Assembly (NCBI GenBank): GCA_008360955.1
Contig: LUCM01006633.1
Span: forward strand, 244,273 to 308,272
Source: Fasciolopsis buskii
Lineage: Eukaryota; Platyhelminthes; Trematoda; Plagiorchiida; Fasciolidae
Direction: 5' to 3'
DNA length: 64,000 nt
Position 1 is the stretch's first letter. Each line of letters begins with the position of its first letter. Shown piece by piece: positions 47,964 through 60,121 of the stretch. The notes under the pieces are model-generated. The model saw only the letters and a program-made list of their open reading frames with translations, was not told the DNA's origin and did not search any database. The position numbers were made by a program, and so were the translations under genes.

Positions 47964-48205
47964 AAACAATTTTCCTCCGGCAATGAAGCCACCACCTGGA
48001 CGTAATATTGACTGTTGTTAGGTTCACACGGTCACATGACAATCGAGTGCTCATTTCTCGGTACATGTAAGGGAGCTGTTTCTAGATCGGCTAGTTCGAA
48101 CCACGCGATTGTAAACAGTTGAACCTTAATGTTTCAGATACAATGGTTTTGATTCTTGGACCGATCATCATTGGTTGTGTTTATTATTTCAAGACAGAAT
48201 ACTGA
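47964..48205 (+). CDS. Candidate last two exons encoding a C-terminal membrane anchor
   Basis: Acceptor CTATTCTGTTTCAG opens exon 47964-48001 (NNFPPAMKPPPG), ending C|GTAATA. After a 136-bp intron, TTAATGTTTCAG opens 48138-48205. The split codon joins in phase (C + AT) and the second exon reads TMVLILGPIIIGCVYYF, ending FKTEY and TGA. That would be a tail-anchored or C-terminal transmembrane segment. Phase agreement and two good acceptors favour it, but the first donor is weak and no upstream exon was found. Confidence 0.23.
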
Positions 48206-49652
48206 ACAGGCGCGCGCACACTTATGAAATGCATATTATCGGAAGGCTAAACTAGGTCCCAAATACTGAGAGACATGCATCCGAGTGCCATGAGAATCAC
48301 AGAATGGTTAAACGATGAATTCAGGGTATTGCGTAAACAGACTGGTTCCGGGCTGATCTGTTTTCTGATCGGGTAAGTGATACCAGCCTCCCTGTTATGT
48401 CTATCAAACCCCGAGGGAGGGTGGTGTAGAAGGAATCTCGTTGCCTGTTCCACAATGGTTTTCACGTCTTAATCGGGGATTCTATTTTTCGGGACTGAAT
48501 CATACTGCTTGAGGAAAGCATGTTTCGTTAGTCACAAGGAGTGTGTTTCATGAATTAACGGAATCAATTTATTCACACATGAAATCCAATAACAACGAAG
48601 AAAGATTGTCATTTTGGTCATTCCTGCCGGAATATTCTAGACATGGTCGACCGGTTTACCAGACCTCGGACAACCATTAAATGTGGGAATTTTAACTCTT
48701 ATCGTGTCACAAGCACATGTTGCGTGCCAAAATTGCACAGACAAGCATTCTTTTCTATCGAACGCCCTGAGACGGCAAATTCCGTGAAAGCCAGCATAAT
48801 TCCCATTCGGGACGCGGGTGAAAAATTAGTAAACCAATTAGAAAATATGCGGATTTTATTGCCATTAACGCCAAAATAAAGTGACAATGTTACCAGGGCA
48901 TTCGTTCCACGATTGAAGTGTGACCGAATAATAATTTTTTTCACCTTCTGTGATGATTTGCCAAGTACAATTAAACAACTAACCACTTGCCGTGAGTTTA
49001 TCAGCGTGCACCGAACGGACACCTCTAGGTTCGGTGCAACAAGGGACGGGAATTGGTGGCCTGCCATTTTTTTGTTACAATTCACGAGGGCATAAAATCC
49101 CATCTTGTCTTAACTAAGGGCAAGAGACCGTATGCGTATTCAGACGGTTGTGCTTAGGTCAAGGGCAAATAATTACATGGCAGCTCATCACTGCCCATTA
49201 CTTGCCAATTTGTGAAAATATCAAAAACCCGAAACGTCAGATTACGCGATCCGCACCAAACGGAGCATTTGGTGACGAACAGATGAAAATGAAGCTTGAA
49301 TTGGCAATTCCAACAGGACTTGTGTACCGAACAAAGGTGAAACGAATGTATGTATGGTGCTTCTGTCGTGAGCGGAGCATTGATGTCACGTGGTGAATAC
49401 TTTTAGTGAAGTCAGTGAATCACTTTCTATTAGAGTGAATCAAATTCACTGCCCAACTAAAACGAGGTGAATCAGGCGGTATCATTGAATTGACGTGTTA
49501 GATCCAACGTCGGTCAAACAACGAGCCGACGTTCACTTCGATTGGGTCTACTAGCAGAACATCAAAGTATTGAGTGCACGCGGATCGAATAAAAGAACAC
49601 TACTGTTCGTGTGACTGAAAGACAATCTTTGTCCTACATGTTTAAAACTAAC

Positions 49653-49922
49653 CTCCATCAGTAAGTAATCTGGGTGCACCAAACAAATTGTTGAGATCAA
49701 ACTGAAAGTAACGAAACATTCCCCTTCGGCGTTCGTCATGGTAATAATGGATGAATCGACATCCTACTCACGTGGTTTACCCGAAAATCATGAATATTTT
49801 TCCCGCACGATACACGTCTTGTAATTGCCCATTTGCAGTCCCAATGTCAATCCATTCACGGATTCCGAAATTTGTTGATCGGGCAAGTTGATCGTGCGAC
49901 CACAATTCATAATTCACTTGCT
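49653..49922 (-). CDS. Candidate pair of coding exons separated by a 79-bp intron
   Basis: Minus-strand exon 49922-49781 (acceptor GGCTGGTTTTAG; an alternative AG starts it at 49920) reads QQVNYELWSHDQLARSTN, then FGIREWIDIGTANGQLQDVY and RAGKIFMIF. It ends TTCGG|GTAAAC. After 79 bp, TTCGTTACTTTCAG opens 49701-49653, reading LISTICLVHPDYLLME up to GAG|GTTAGT. The split Gly codon joins in phase. The hydrophobic run crosses the junction and could be a membrane helix. Its 5' phase also fits the exon at 52677. The first donor is not ideal, and the next exon downstream is ambiguous, with three open possibilities. Confidence 0.3.
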
Positions 49923-50226
49923 GAGCTAAAACCAGCCTTGAATACAAGACTAAAAATACTTAGCATCGTTAACTACGGGTACGCCAGGAAGATATTCTGA
50001 GGTTTTGGAACAGAACTGACGAGGTGTACGTGGTGGTCAGAAATCGGCTCTGCCAGTGACTAACCTGGCCATCCATACATGATCAGATCACCAGTCTGAC
50101 TACAGCTGACCGACTCGTACCGACTTTGGCGGCACTCATGAGCGCACGACAAAAGTGCGTGCCTTCACCAGCAGAACTATTGTGATTACATCTAAACAAC
50201 TCGTTAAATCCCTACCGGAGTCACTT

Positions 50227-50228
<2 letters not shown>

Positions 50229-50258
<30 letters not shown>
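50229..50258. repeat. (AT)15 microsatellite
   Basis: Uninterrupted AT dinucleotides; self-complementary. Confidence 0.9.
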
Positions 50259-50262
<4 letters not shown>

Positions 50263-51575
50263 TGAACAGATATTTGCAGACCCTGGTGCTGTGAGAACCA
50301 CGACGAAGAACGGAAGCAATAGGCGGGAAGGAAGAAAGAAAGAGAAACAATGAACACAGTTCGCCACACATAATAGTTTTTCCATTGTCTATCTTCATGT
50401 TACTGGTCATCGATAGGGATCCATGATTCTTTCTCGGGATTGATGCTACCCGGCTGTCAAAAGCGAAGTAATGGATTGACCTAGTGGACCCCATCTCGGG
50501 CGATCTAAACCACAAGGCGGTAGGACAATCTTAGGTTCGCCTAATTCACTAATATCCAGTGAGTGGCAGTTCGTTTCTTAAGCTCACGGGACAGGGATAG
50601 ACCACGCGAGTATCCCGTAAATACCTTCGCCACGAATGCCGGTGTGTTTACAAGGGTATGTTTTGTACTCCGCTCGTGGTTGGTTTCTGATTGGGGTTTA
50701 TCCATCTCCCCTAGACCGATTACAAAGGACCAGTCAACTGGGTAGGGCGCATAGGGCATTCGCCGTTGTCCTCGTACTTTAGCCAGAACACTTCCGCCAG
50801 GAGGACGTTGTCAGTAGGACTTCTTTAGTAGAGGCTTTTTGCGACTCCGGTCATTTGGAATCATTTTATTAAGTCTTCAGATAGAGTAGCCAACTCAAAC
50901 CGTGAGATCCCTACCGCCCAGGCATTTGGTGGGACCACTTCCAGAAGAATCTATATACTTTGTAGTGGAAATTACGGAATTTCAGTGCACTAAAATAAAA
51001 TGGTAGCATCTGGAACAAAATAGCGGAAGGGTGTGCGGTCACCAGGACAAAGATAAAAAGAATGCATAAAACAGAATGAATGAGAAACTGCGGTTGAATA
51101 ACCAAGCTGGCATTTCGTTTTTGGTAGTTCTTGTTCCTAATCGATTCTGATCACTTGGAGGGGTTCGTGCTGAATTTAAATCCCTTTAACGGAAGCTTCT
51201 AAAAAGGTATATTTGGCAAAATGCGGTAGCAACAGAAATCAAAAACAGAACGAACAACGGAGAGCCGGAAGGGCTTTTACTGAACGAAAGGTTTCGTGCA
51301 GCGTGTCTGTATTCGAAAGTGGGTACTGATTTTGTACACCAAAAACATCGGTTTCAATAAGCAATGTGTGTTGTACCGAGGGACGTTTGGAAACAACGAA
51401 AGAAGACAAACTACGAGTGTCTAAAATTCTCACGGAGCAACAAAATTTTCACTAGCGGCCCAAAATCCTTCTTACTTTTATCGTACTCCAATTGAGTGCA
51501 AGTTTCTGTAAACAAATTTAATGCAAACTTTTAGCTGTTTGTACTTATTTCTGTTCACCTGTCCTGCCTCTGCAG

Positions 51576-51647
51576 GCGACTGTTGTAGCCCACGTGGACG
51601 AATTTCACTTAATTTGAACAAATCAGCAATCGACGATGATCGAGCAG
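51576..51647 (+). CDS. Candidate 72-nt internal exon, product unknown
   Basis: One of the best acceptors in the window (TTCACCTGTCCTGCCTCTGCAG) precedes. The frame entered two bases in reads DCCSPRGRISLNLNKSAIDD and DRA to GAGCAG|GTTTGT. The exon is symmetrical (phase 1 to 1). No domain is recognised. Confidence 0.3.
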
Positions 51648-52676
51648 GTTTGTAATTTTTGTACCAGATTATTCAAATGGATGAAACTCCTTGAGATGTC
51701 ATTCCAATAGCTTCTTTTCGCACAAGAGTCATCAAAACACAATTGATCTCGTGGCTAGTTGGACAATTTGATTCTCGTCTGATCACGTGCACACGGTCGT
51801 TCATCATGTTCCTGCGTGCACAGGTCTAATCAGGAAAATAAATTGTCTACTTTCGAATTAATTCGCTCCACTAAGAAAGAAAGGAGCGTACCCCATAAAG
51901 TTTTACAAAAGGTTGCAGATCTGACCAACGACCAGTTAAACGAGGTATCAGTGCCATTGACGCATTCACAATTGTTCTGTCCAACTCTAAATCCATTTTC
52001 TTGTACCCGATCTGAAATTATATCCGCAAGTCACATTCGGTTGCAATGAAATGCTATTTATAAAAGATGACGGCATGTAGAACAAGAACTTGTGTCAACA
52101 CGATTATTTCAGTTTTCAAACACCAAGTTGCGTATCCCATCTGACCTACTGGGATTTTTCTTATAATTTCATGCTACTTCGGGTTTTAGGTTTAAGATTG
52201 TGTATCTCCCCCACCATTAATCCAATTGACACCAGAGGCTCGAGGGTATAACTTGTCCATTGGATTCACTAGTAAAACAAGTAACGAAAAGCACTGCACG
52301 TACTGCATTTCAAGTGGGTTGATTTGATTTATTCAATTATGGTAGGTTTACGTGCAGTTTTTTGAGATGGTTACGCAGTCAACGTTGGACTCGGACAACG
52401 TAAAAATGGCTTCTTCGAAACTCCCGGAACTCCCGGCGAGTACTTTTCATTTTGGGAGCTAGTGATCAGCACCAATTCTCTTAGCTGAAATTAGCTACTT
52501 GAATTTTAGCATTAATGATTTTCGTTGGTCTCGATCTGTTCCTCGATTGGCAGTGGACACAGGTCACACGTGGAATAGCAATTTTACCCAACAGAGACAG
52601 GCTGCTTATATTAGAATATCTTTATCAATACCCTCGCATCGGCTATGGATTGAAATCTGATTTTGTACAAACTTAC

Positions 52677-52785
52677 CGATAAGAAAACGAGAACGATTAC
52701 CGTCACGATACTGACGAATCACAAAATAATCATCACCGTTATCGGCATCAATGTCCGGATCATTGTCAGCCGAATCTCGTTCGAA
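52677..52785 (-). CDS. Candidate coding exon, acidic then basic, with an apparent frame break
   Basis: On the minus strand ERDSADNDPDIDADNGDDYF and VIRQYRDGNRSRFLI run to ATCG|GTAAGT, a full donor (phase 1). The best acceptor (TTTGCCTTTCACTGGTAG) lies about 9 bases above, at about 52794. From it the frame hits a TGA at 52788-52786, while another frame begins YHDSNE before failing. One missing base near 52776 would join the two. So either a weaker AG at 52776 is used, or there is a frameshift or assembly error. The next minus-strand candidate (49922) continues in phase. Confidence 0.3.
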
Positions 52786-53362
52786 TCATGATAACTACCA
52801 GTGAAAGGCAAAGTGTCAGTGAGTGAGAGTTTCAAATGTATGTTAAAAATTTACTGCTTTGGTCTCCTCGCTTACCATTGGAGGTTACGGAACATCTTTT
52901 TGGTACCAAAATCCCATGATTAAAAATCCTCTCGCGTAAACCCGTAAAAAACAGCAGAAAAGAAAAATAGTTATTGTTTACGGAAACAACTGGTGATGGA
53001 CGGACTGAAACCTCGAGATGACCAAACGAATCTCTGCGGAACCCTGGGCTGAAAACAAGATTCCAAGACGATAACTCTGAAAGAGCAAATCAGTCGGGAG
53101 TGTCAAATAAACAAAACATCCAAGTGTTGGACTTGGGAGCACAATTGCACCAAGGGCTCTTGGATGAACCACGTTCCGATATCTATTGATTTCCTCGCTG
53201 ATGGGCGGTACACACTGGATGACGAAGTGAACGCTAAGGGAAGCCCTGAGCGAGAAAGCTGCCGAGGGCATGGAAAGCCTACGCACCGACTGACATTTTG
53301 ATCCCCACCAGCGCATAAGACAGCTATCCCTTAATGACTAATCTTGGGTAGGTTCATTAGGT

Positions 53363-53396
53363 TGTGTGTGTGTGTGTGTGTGGGTGGGGGGATTTC
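53363..53396. repeat. (GT)n followed by a G-rich end
   Basis: About nine GT units then GGGTGGGGGG. Confidence 0.8.
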
Positions 53397-54043
53397 AATA
53401 ATTGTGATTGGTCTAGTCGCCTATTCCCAGGCCTCATATCAATTGGGCGGTTGGTTCGCTTTAAAATTGGTAATATTTTGGCACTAAAGCTAAAGGCAAA
53501 TAGGTAACGGAAATGTGCGGGTAATTTGATCTTGCTGATTCGGGAAAATAGGAGTGCATCGATGCGACAGACACATTTTTTCAATGCAATTTCTTTTTTT
53601 TCTTCGTCACCCATACACAAATGCGCACGAACACACGGACACACTTTAGAAAATGTTGACTTTTTCTAAAAGAAGGCCTGATTTTTCTGTTCAATCGGTA
53701 GGGCAAATAACGCGGGACCTGTCTAGTTGAATAGCAGCGAGCTATTACGTGTAGTCTGAAAACGGACATAACTAAATGGTCACCTACACGGTCTTTGAGC
53801 ATGAAGATAGTGAGTTCGATTGGCCACACTGTCGGTTCCATTGGCAGTCCTTCAAAAACTGAACCAACCTCGAAAAGCCATCTGATAACATAGTAACAAT
53901 AAATAACTAAGCGATAATTGGGGGAAAAATGTATATCCCAGTTTGTGAACATTTGTACACACACATGCTGAGCCAAAATACTAGCTCCTTTCTGACTACT
54001 CACGCAAACTATCTACCGATTTGAGTTCTTCTTTTGTCTGCAG

Positions 54044-54119
54044 ACGTGATCTGGCTGCCTCGGTGTCGACAATGATTACTGACCTAATGGATTCGACGGT
54101 TCTAAGCCAAGTAAAGTCT
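54044..54119 (+). CDS. Candidate internal exon, product unknown
   Basis: TTGAGTTCTTCTTTTGTCTGCAG is a strong acceptor. RDLAASVSTMITDLMDSTVL and SQVKS follow to AAGTCT|GTGAGT (an alternative donor lies at 54111). The peptide is helical in character. It is on the strand opposite to the 52.7-kb candidate, so the two cannot both belong to one gene. Confidence 0.2.
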
Positions 54120-57100
54120 GTGAGTCGATTAAATGATGATTTTCTTGAGTTTCAGCAGTGCTGGTTTGTCACTGCTGAACCGCGACAAACAACGAGCTAT
54201 CACAAATGAAGTTCAGGCATGAGGTAACCATGTGTAATGGAGTCACATGACTACGATGGGGGCCAATTTGACGTGTCTTTTGGTCATTTTACTTCTTACG
54301 ATTGTCTGATAGTCAGTTTTTTCGCGTTGGAGACGGTTTTGTTTTCGCAACTTGAATGTGTGAAAAACATATGCGCGGCCATCTCCGATGCTATCTAACT
54401 CGAAAAGTGTCCGTGAAACTGTTGACCGTGGAATAGGAATCATACGAGGGAAGCCGTGGATAAAACGTTTACAGCCCAAAGTTACAGTCCTGACTACTAC
54501 ATTCATCTTCTCCAGGTTGCCAATGAACAAAATGTGCACAGCTTTGAACAGGGGGAGTTTGCTGTAGCATTTTGCCCTTTTTATCTTGGTCTTGTTTGAA
54601 AAAAAAACAAATTAGTTTAATTTTGTGCTGTGATCTTGCAAACCGTTATGAGCTATCAGATCGAGCGAGCAAGTAGGAGTCCTCGTGGTCATGTTAGTAA
54701 AACCTCCTACACGATCAATTAAACGAAAGTGGTAAACAATACCAGTTCCATGTTGATCGCACTTTAGTATCTAGGGGTTTATACAGTATAACATGAAACT
54801 GGGAGCCTATGAATTTACGACTGTGGTTGAACACTCTAGAAATTGGAGCACACAAAATGTTGCACAAGTTTCCCCTCAATTTCGGCAAACACTGGTCATA
54901 TCGACTTGTTTTCTTTTAAAACGACCATTCAACTACTCTAGTATTAAAGCATACGGTGGAATGAATAGAAATTTTGCACCAATTAGCACAGATTTATTAG
55001 TTTCCAAAACGATCGACGATGAGAGTCGATTGAGTTGGCGCAATTTACTACTGCGCGTGTCTGACACAACGAGATTCTCATTTTCGGTACAGAGTCAAGA
55101 GACGAAAAATAGCTATTTGAGCAGACAGCATTACTCCGAAGGTAATGGGTTGCGTGAGCCACACAGAAGCCGCAGATATTCATCCGTTATCATGAGGCTT
55201 GCGGATGGGGTAGCATTCATTCATGGATAATTTGCAATATAATACCTGTACAGTCCAACTTTTTCACAACATCGCTTCTGCAGGTCGATTATCTGAGGTA
55301 ATGAAGTTCGGAGAAGTAAAGTGACCGACAAGGCACAGTGAAAACCATCACGGATGCAGGATATGTTACGTGAAAACTACTGTCCTAACACTTTACCAGA
55401 AGTGAGCATGTCCTTGTTGATCATCCGTGAACGTACAGTAATCACAAGCCACTTAAGCTTTCAGTATTTGGGGAAAACCAAAACTAGGTGTTCACGTGGA
55501 TTGCATTGACCTCGACGATGTGTCCTTGCTGCATTCGCTATTCTTTTACGAACTATGCAACCTGTCGAGCAAATGAAACCGGGGTCTTCTCACAAACTGT
55601 GAGAACTAACACCGATGCACCACACTCATCAATTCACTCGTAGTGACCGAAGTCTGCTAGTATATACACGTGATGGCGATCATTTTGATTGTTCGATTTG
55701 AAAAAAGACACGGTACCATCTGCAATGGAAAAAAACGAAGAACAAAAGGAAAATATGAACTTTTTGTTGTTCTCATTAATGGAATGCTAAATTGGTTCAT
55801 TCATTTCTCGCGACGTTTGTCCAGATATTGATCAACGGAATTCTCGGATGGCCACGGGTATAAACACATGCATGCTTTACTTCTCACCTGTCCCCCGTTC
55901 GCTAAGGTTACGCTGAACTTTGGCGTTCCCCATGGTGACCAATCTTTGCCCTGTCGATACCTTCACCCCGCACGTTTCAAGTTGGCCTCATTTGTCCCTT
56001 AGTGTGCCCCGTTATCCTAGTAATGCAGTTGACCGTATTTCATATTTCTCCCCATCCTCCCTATTGAGTTCGTCTTTCGTAAACACTAGGCGCTCAAATG
56101 TATTGATCTAATCATGATGAATTGTAGGACAAAAATTCGTTTCATCAAAACAACTTAAGTTGTAATCAGTCCGCTATCTGGAACGTACGTTGGTTGGGTT
56201 GGTATTCGAATTTTAGTCCAGGCCTGAAACGATTTAGAGATGAAAGGAAAACAATAACCAATAAGGGGTGATGTATGTTTGAGGGTGTGACTGATTGATC
56301 ATTGCTCAAACAAAAACGAAATGTGTCTTTCAGAAAGGGCAATACCTATTGCATCGCAGTTATTATGGGGCTTGAGACTAAACATTCAAGCACAATTAAC
56401 CCGAGGCAAACTGGATGTAGGACTCCACCACATGTAGAAGATTCTCCTTGGAGAACTGTTGTCTAAGTCGAGTGATTTATATGACAAGACAGTCAAAAAT
56501 GGAACCTACCAAAAGATGGTTACACGGAAAAGACTGTCAAAAGTTATCCATATAATATTTTCGGGAACTAAATTCCGAATCCTATTTACAATTAAAAGAC
56601 CAATTTCCTGATTCTTTAACTTCGTTCGGTGTACATTCAATCGCATTCCCGTTGGAGAACGCATATGGGCTACATGACCAGTCGTGCGCACTGCCCTGAG
56701 TGGCAAAGTACTGGGCAAATCAGATCACTCATTAATGTAGTGTGATTTCATATCTATCGCAGATTAGTTGTAACGCAAATGTGACGTGCGATTTCCGTGC
56801 CCTGTGCAAGGTCCGGGGTAAGCAGTTCAGGTTGGCTGGTTACTTCATCCTAAAAGGTAAAGCAGGCTGTCGTAGTCTCTCGACATTGTCCCTGTGGTTG
56901 CGATAAACAAACAACTTCTGGTCGTCCGGTCTGTTTCTTTAGTCCGCTTCCCATTACAAAGTAGACGTAAGACGATAGCTGACGGATTATTCCGATTCTG
57001 AATTATTCGCAGATCACGAACTGTTCCATGACTGATACTATTCTCATCCTTTTGCCTAACTGACCATAAAGTTGAAAACTTGTATCAGATATTATAATAT

Positions 57101-58991
57101 AATAGTGCCAATAAGAACCGGGCATGTACGCCAATTGTGGTTTCGCAGTGTGCTTAGTAAGCATTTTTCCGTCAGTTACAGTGGGCGAGAGATATGGACT
57201 GGTCGGCCTGTTTTAAACCCATGTAATCGTCTTTGATGAAAGACGATTCGAAGTTCTTCGAGAATTTCGCTGGAAGCAAGTGATCCAGACAGTCATCAGT
57301 AGTCTTTATTCTGAAGCATATTGTGAGTGTTTACCGTACAATCGTGAATACATTGTCGGAGGAACGTACGCGAAACAACCAGAGGGGTTTTCTCAGGTTG
57401 AACTGAATGATTCGGACGTCTGGCAGCGACAGGTTTGATGATAATGTTATGTCGAAGATAACCTAGGTTGAATGTGCGGTGATCAATCCAGTTAACCATA
57501 TTTAGCCATATATTGCTTTCATTGTGAATGATATAGCATTACTAACCTAGCATTGTTGGTTGATGTCGTAATTTGCTGTCGTTTTGAATGTCGGTGGTAT
57601 TCCCTCTCAAGGCATGAGTTTTTATTGTTCTGTACACGTAAACGGGGAAAGAACATCCTCAATATGGCTCCCGTTTGACGCAGTTTTCCTCAACTATCCT
57701 TTTTTGTATCGTACGCTATGGACTAATAATTCACTGTTCGTTTCCGGATATTCATGTATTACGATGACACTGGTATTTTCGTCCCCGTTGCTCCACTTCG
57801 CAGCATACAACATAGACATTTCGGATGTTATCGCATATTTCCGACTATCCGATCGAGGGGGTAACCCTGACATGTGATTGCATGCATGTTTCCGCGAAAA
57901 CATCAAGCGACCGCATCGCAAATGAAACCTAAGAAAAGCAAACTGAAGTTCAGAATCAGCCATGTGTAAGACTTAAGCATTTCTTCTAAATGTCATCTTC
58001 GACTGTCTTCTTCACCTACTCAAGCCGCTTCGCGCAGTCTGCAAAATCTCCCTTCTTGAATAGGAACACAGCGCCAATTTATTAACGGACAAAACAATGA
58101 AAGCCAATTTTATTCAACAAATCGTTTTTTTGATACTTTTGTCGTTTTCCCAATTAATTTGTCTGTTTTGACCAGCAAAATCTGAGGTGGATATGTTGAG
58201 GTCTAGTTGAAATTTACTAGCCTCATTCTGTCCAACAGGATTCAGCCATTATACACCAACTTGTCGACACGTAGATAACCGTCATGCACTTGTTTTACCG
58301 CCGTTTTAATCCATCCAACTTATCTGCGTGTTGGATTTGGTTGACATAGGATCCCGTCGGAATTCTGTTTATCGTGAAATTTCCAATTCATCTGATACTT
58401 GGGCTACAATTAGCTATGTACCTAGGGTGGTTTTGAAAGTCTTTGTGACGAAATTCCAACTTCCTTCTTGTTTCTTTTGTCTGAATAGCAAGATGAATGA
58501 AAGTAAAGAGCTCCTACAATTTATTTTTCAACCAAAATACTGCTGGTTAAAGGTTTAGGATGAACAAGCTCTGGTCCTTCTGCCCAGTGTGATAGCAGTA
58601 TAGCAAACGTAGTATTTTAATAGTAGTATTAGATTTGGCATTGCAACCAGGCTACTCCTGCCATTGAAAATGTGATTGGCATGCAATACTGATTGATTCA
58701 CCATGTTAATAACTACCACCAAAAACGACCAACAGGTTGGAGAAACCAGTAACTGATAGATTATAGTCTGTGCAGTACTGAAGCTCAATGAACCGTTGAA
58801 ACGCAGCCCTGGTAGGCTAGACTGGTCTCATTGCCATTTGCCCCGAGTTCTCCTCCTAGTTGGGGTGCGACAAACATTTTACAGATATAAAAACCATGCA
58901 GGGCGGTGGTAGATTCCACCGGTGATTTGTATTTAGAGTTTTAGTTTGATGACAAGTTGCGTCTCTCCTGAAAATCGATTAACTGTCCCTT

Positions 58992-58993
<2 letters not shown>

Positions 58994-59031
<38 letters not shown>
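58994..59031. repeat. (TA)19 microsatellite
   Basis: The longest TA run of the window, uninterrupted. Confidence 0.9.
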
Positions 59032-59033
<2 letters not shown>

Positions 59034-60093
59034 CGCTTGTCCTCACGATTGCCAGTCACGCAATCATCTTGCCGAATGATTGCAAATAAGAGAATGGAAA
59101 CAATAGCATCTGGAACAGTTTGGATAGATTTTCACTGTCCAGCGATTATGCAGCCTCTTTGTGCAAATTTCCTTCACTTGAGATAAACCCAGCACGTCTT
59201 TAATTGATTCGCTGGAATCACGCGATTGCTTACGGTTCGAGGTTCTGAGGAAGGAACATTTAGGGAGGGGCAGAGGATGAAGGGAAGGATGTTCGCAGTG
59301 TCATTTGGACACGTTGTTGATTTCACTAAACCCAGAAAAGAAATGCTTCACGACGTGATTTGCATTGCGCGCCAGAAAAAAATCACAAGCAACCGGATGG
59401 ATAGTGCTCAGATTTACCCGAACTATTTGCAATTCGATTTTCAGATCCACTACTGTGGACTGTTAAGTGATTAGCTTGCGTATTCAAACATGTTTCTGCC
59501 TTGCTCGTAGTCGCAGTGTACCAATGTACGAGTTATATACGAGTCGTTGCGTGACTCAGTCCCATAACGAAGGCTAAGCTACCGGGATCCGAGAACAGGG
59601 GGATCGAATTTTGTGTTAAGCCAAGTATTTTTTTAATGTCACCGTTTGAATGATACACGAAAGAATACTCCACTGGTCTGAGATCATCTCATCCTCGTTC
59701 CATGCAAACATAAAGTCACTAATACTTGTACAGTGTTGAATGTTCTGAACCTTTATCCCTTTCCATGTGCACATTTATTTGGATGATTACAGTTAAGATT
59801 AGAAAATTTTGCCGACATTTCTGCATTTCAGGTCCCGGGCAACGGTGCCAACGGGAACGATCGACTGTGTCGCAAACTATAAAAAAAGTTTCCCAGAACG
59901 AAGCTTTTTATTGTCCTTGTTATTCCGTATACGTTCACGTTATTGGTCATCTCCAACGGATAGCGTGATGGAATAAATTTTTCGTAAAGCTACGTGTTCT
60001 CTCGGGGAGTAACAAAATATTTTGATCCTTTTTTCCAGTGCCCTTCACTACTGAATTTGACGTACATGGAAAGCTTGCTTCCTCTTTTTCACG

Positions 60094-60121
60094 AATGCAC
60101 ACACACGCACACACACACGCA
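60094..60121. repeat. (CA)n microsatellite, imperfect
   Basis: CACACACACGCACACACACACGC. Confidence 0.7.

Noticed and set aside
48643..48879. MVDRFTRP start resembling the IDRFTRWPE motif of integrases
   Set aside because: The similarity stops after six residues and no HHCC or other integrase block surrounds it.
50040..50130. Possible repeat or exon ending GGATGGCCAG|GTTAGT on the minus strand
   Set aside because: The open frame has no protein character, and no second copy or acceptor was found.
54793..55230. 145-codon plus-strand frame as a gene
   Set aside because: No domain, no splice border at either end, and a length compatible with chance.
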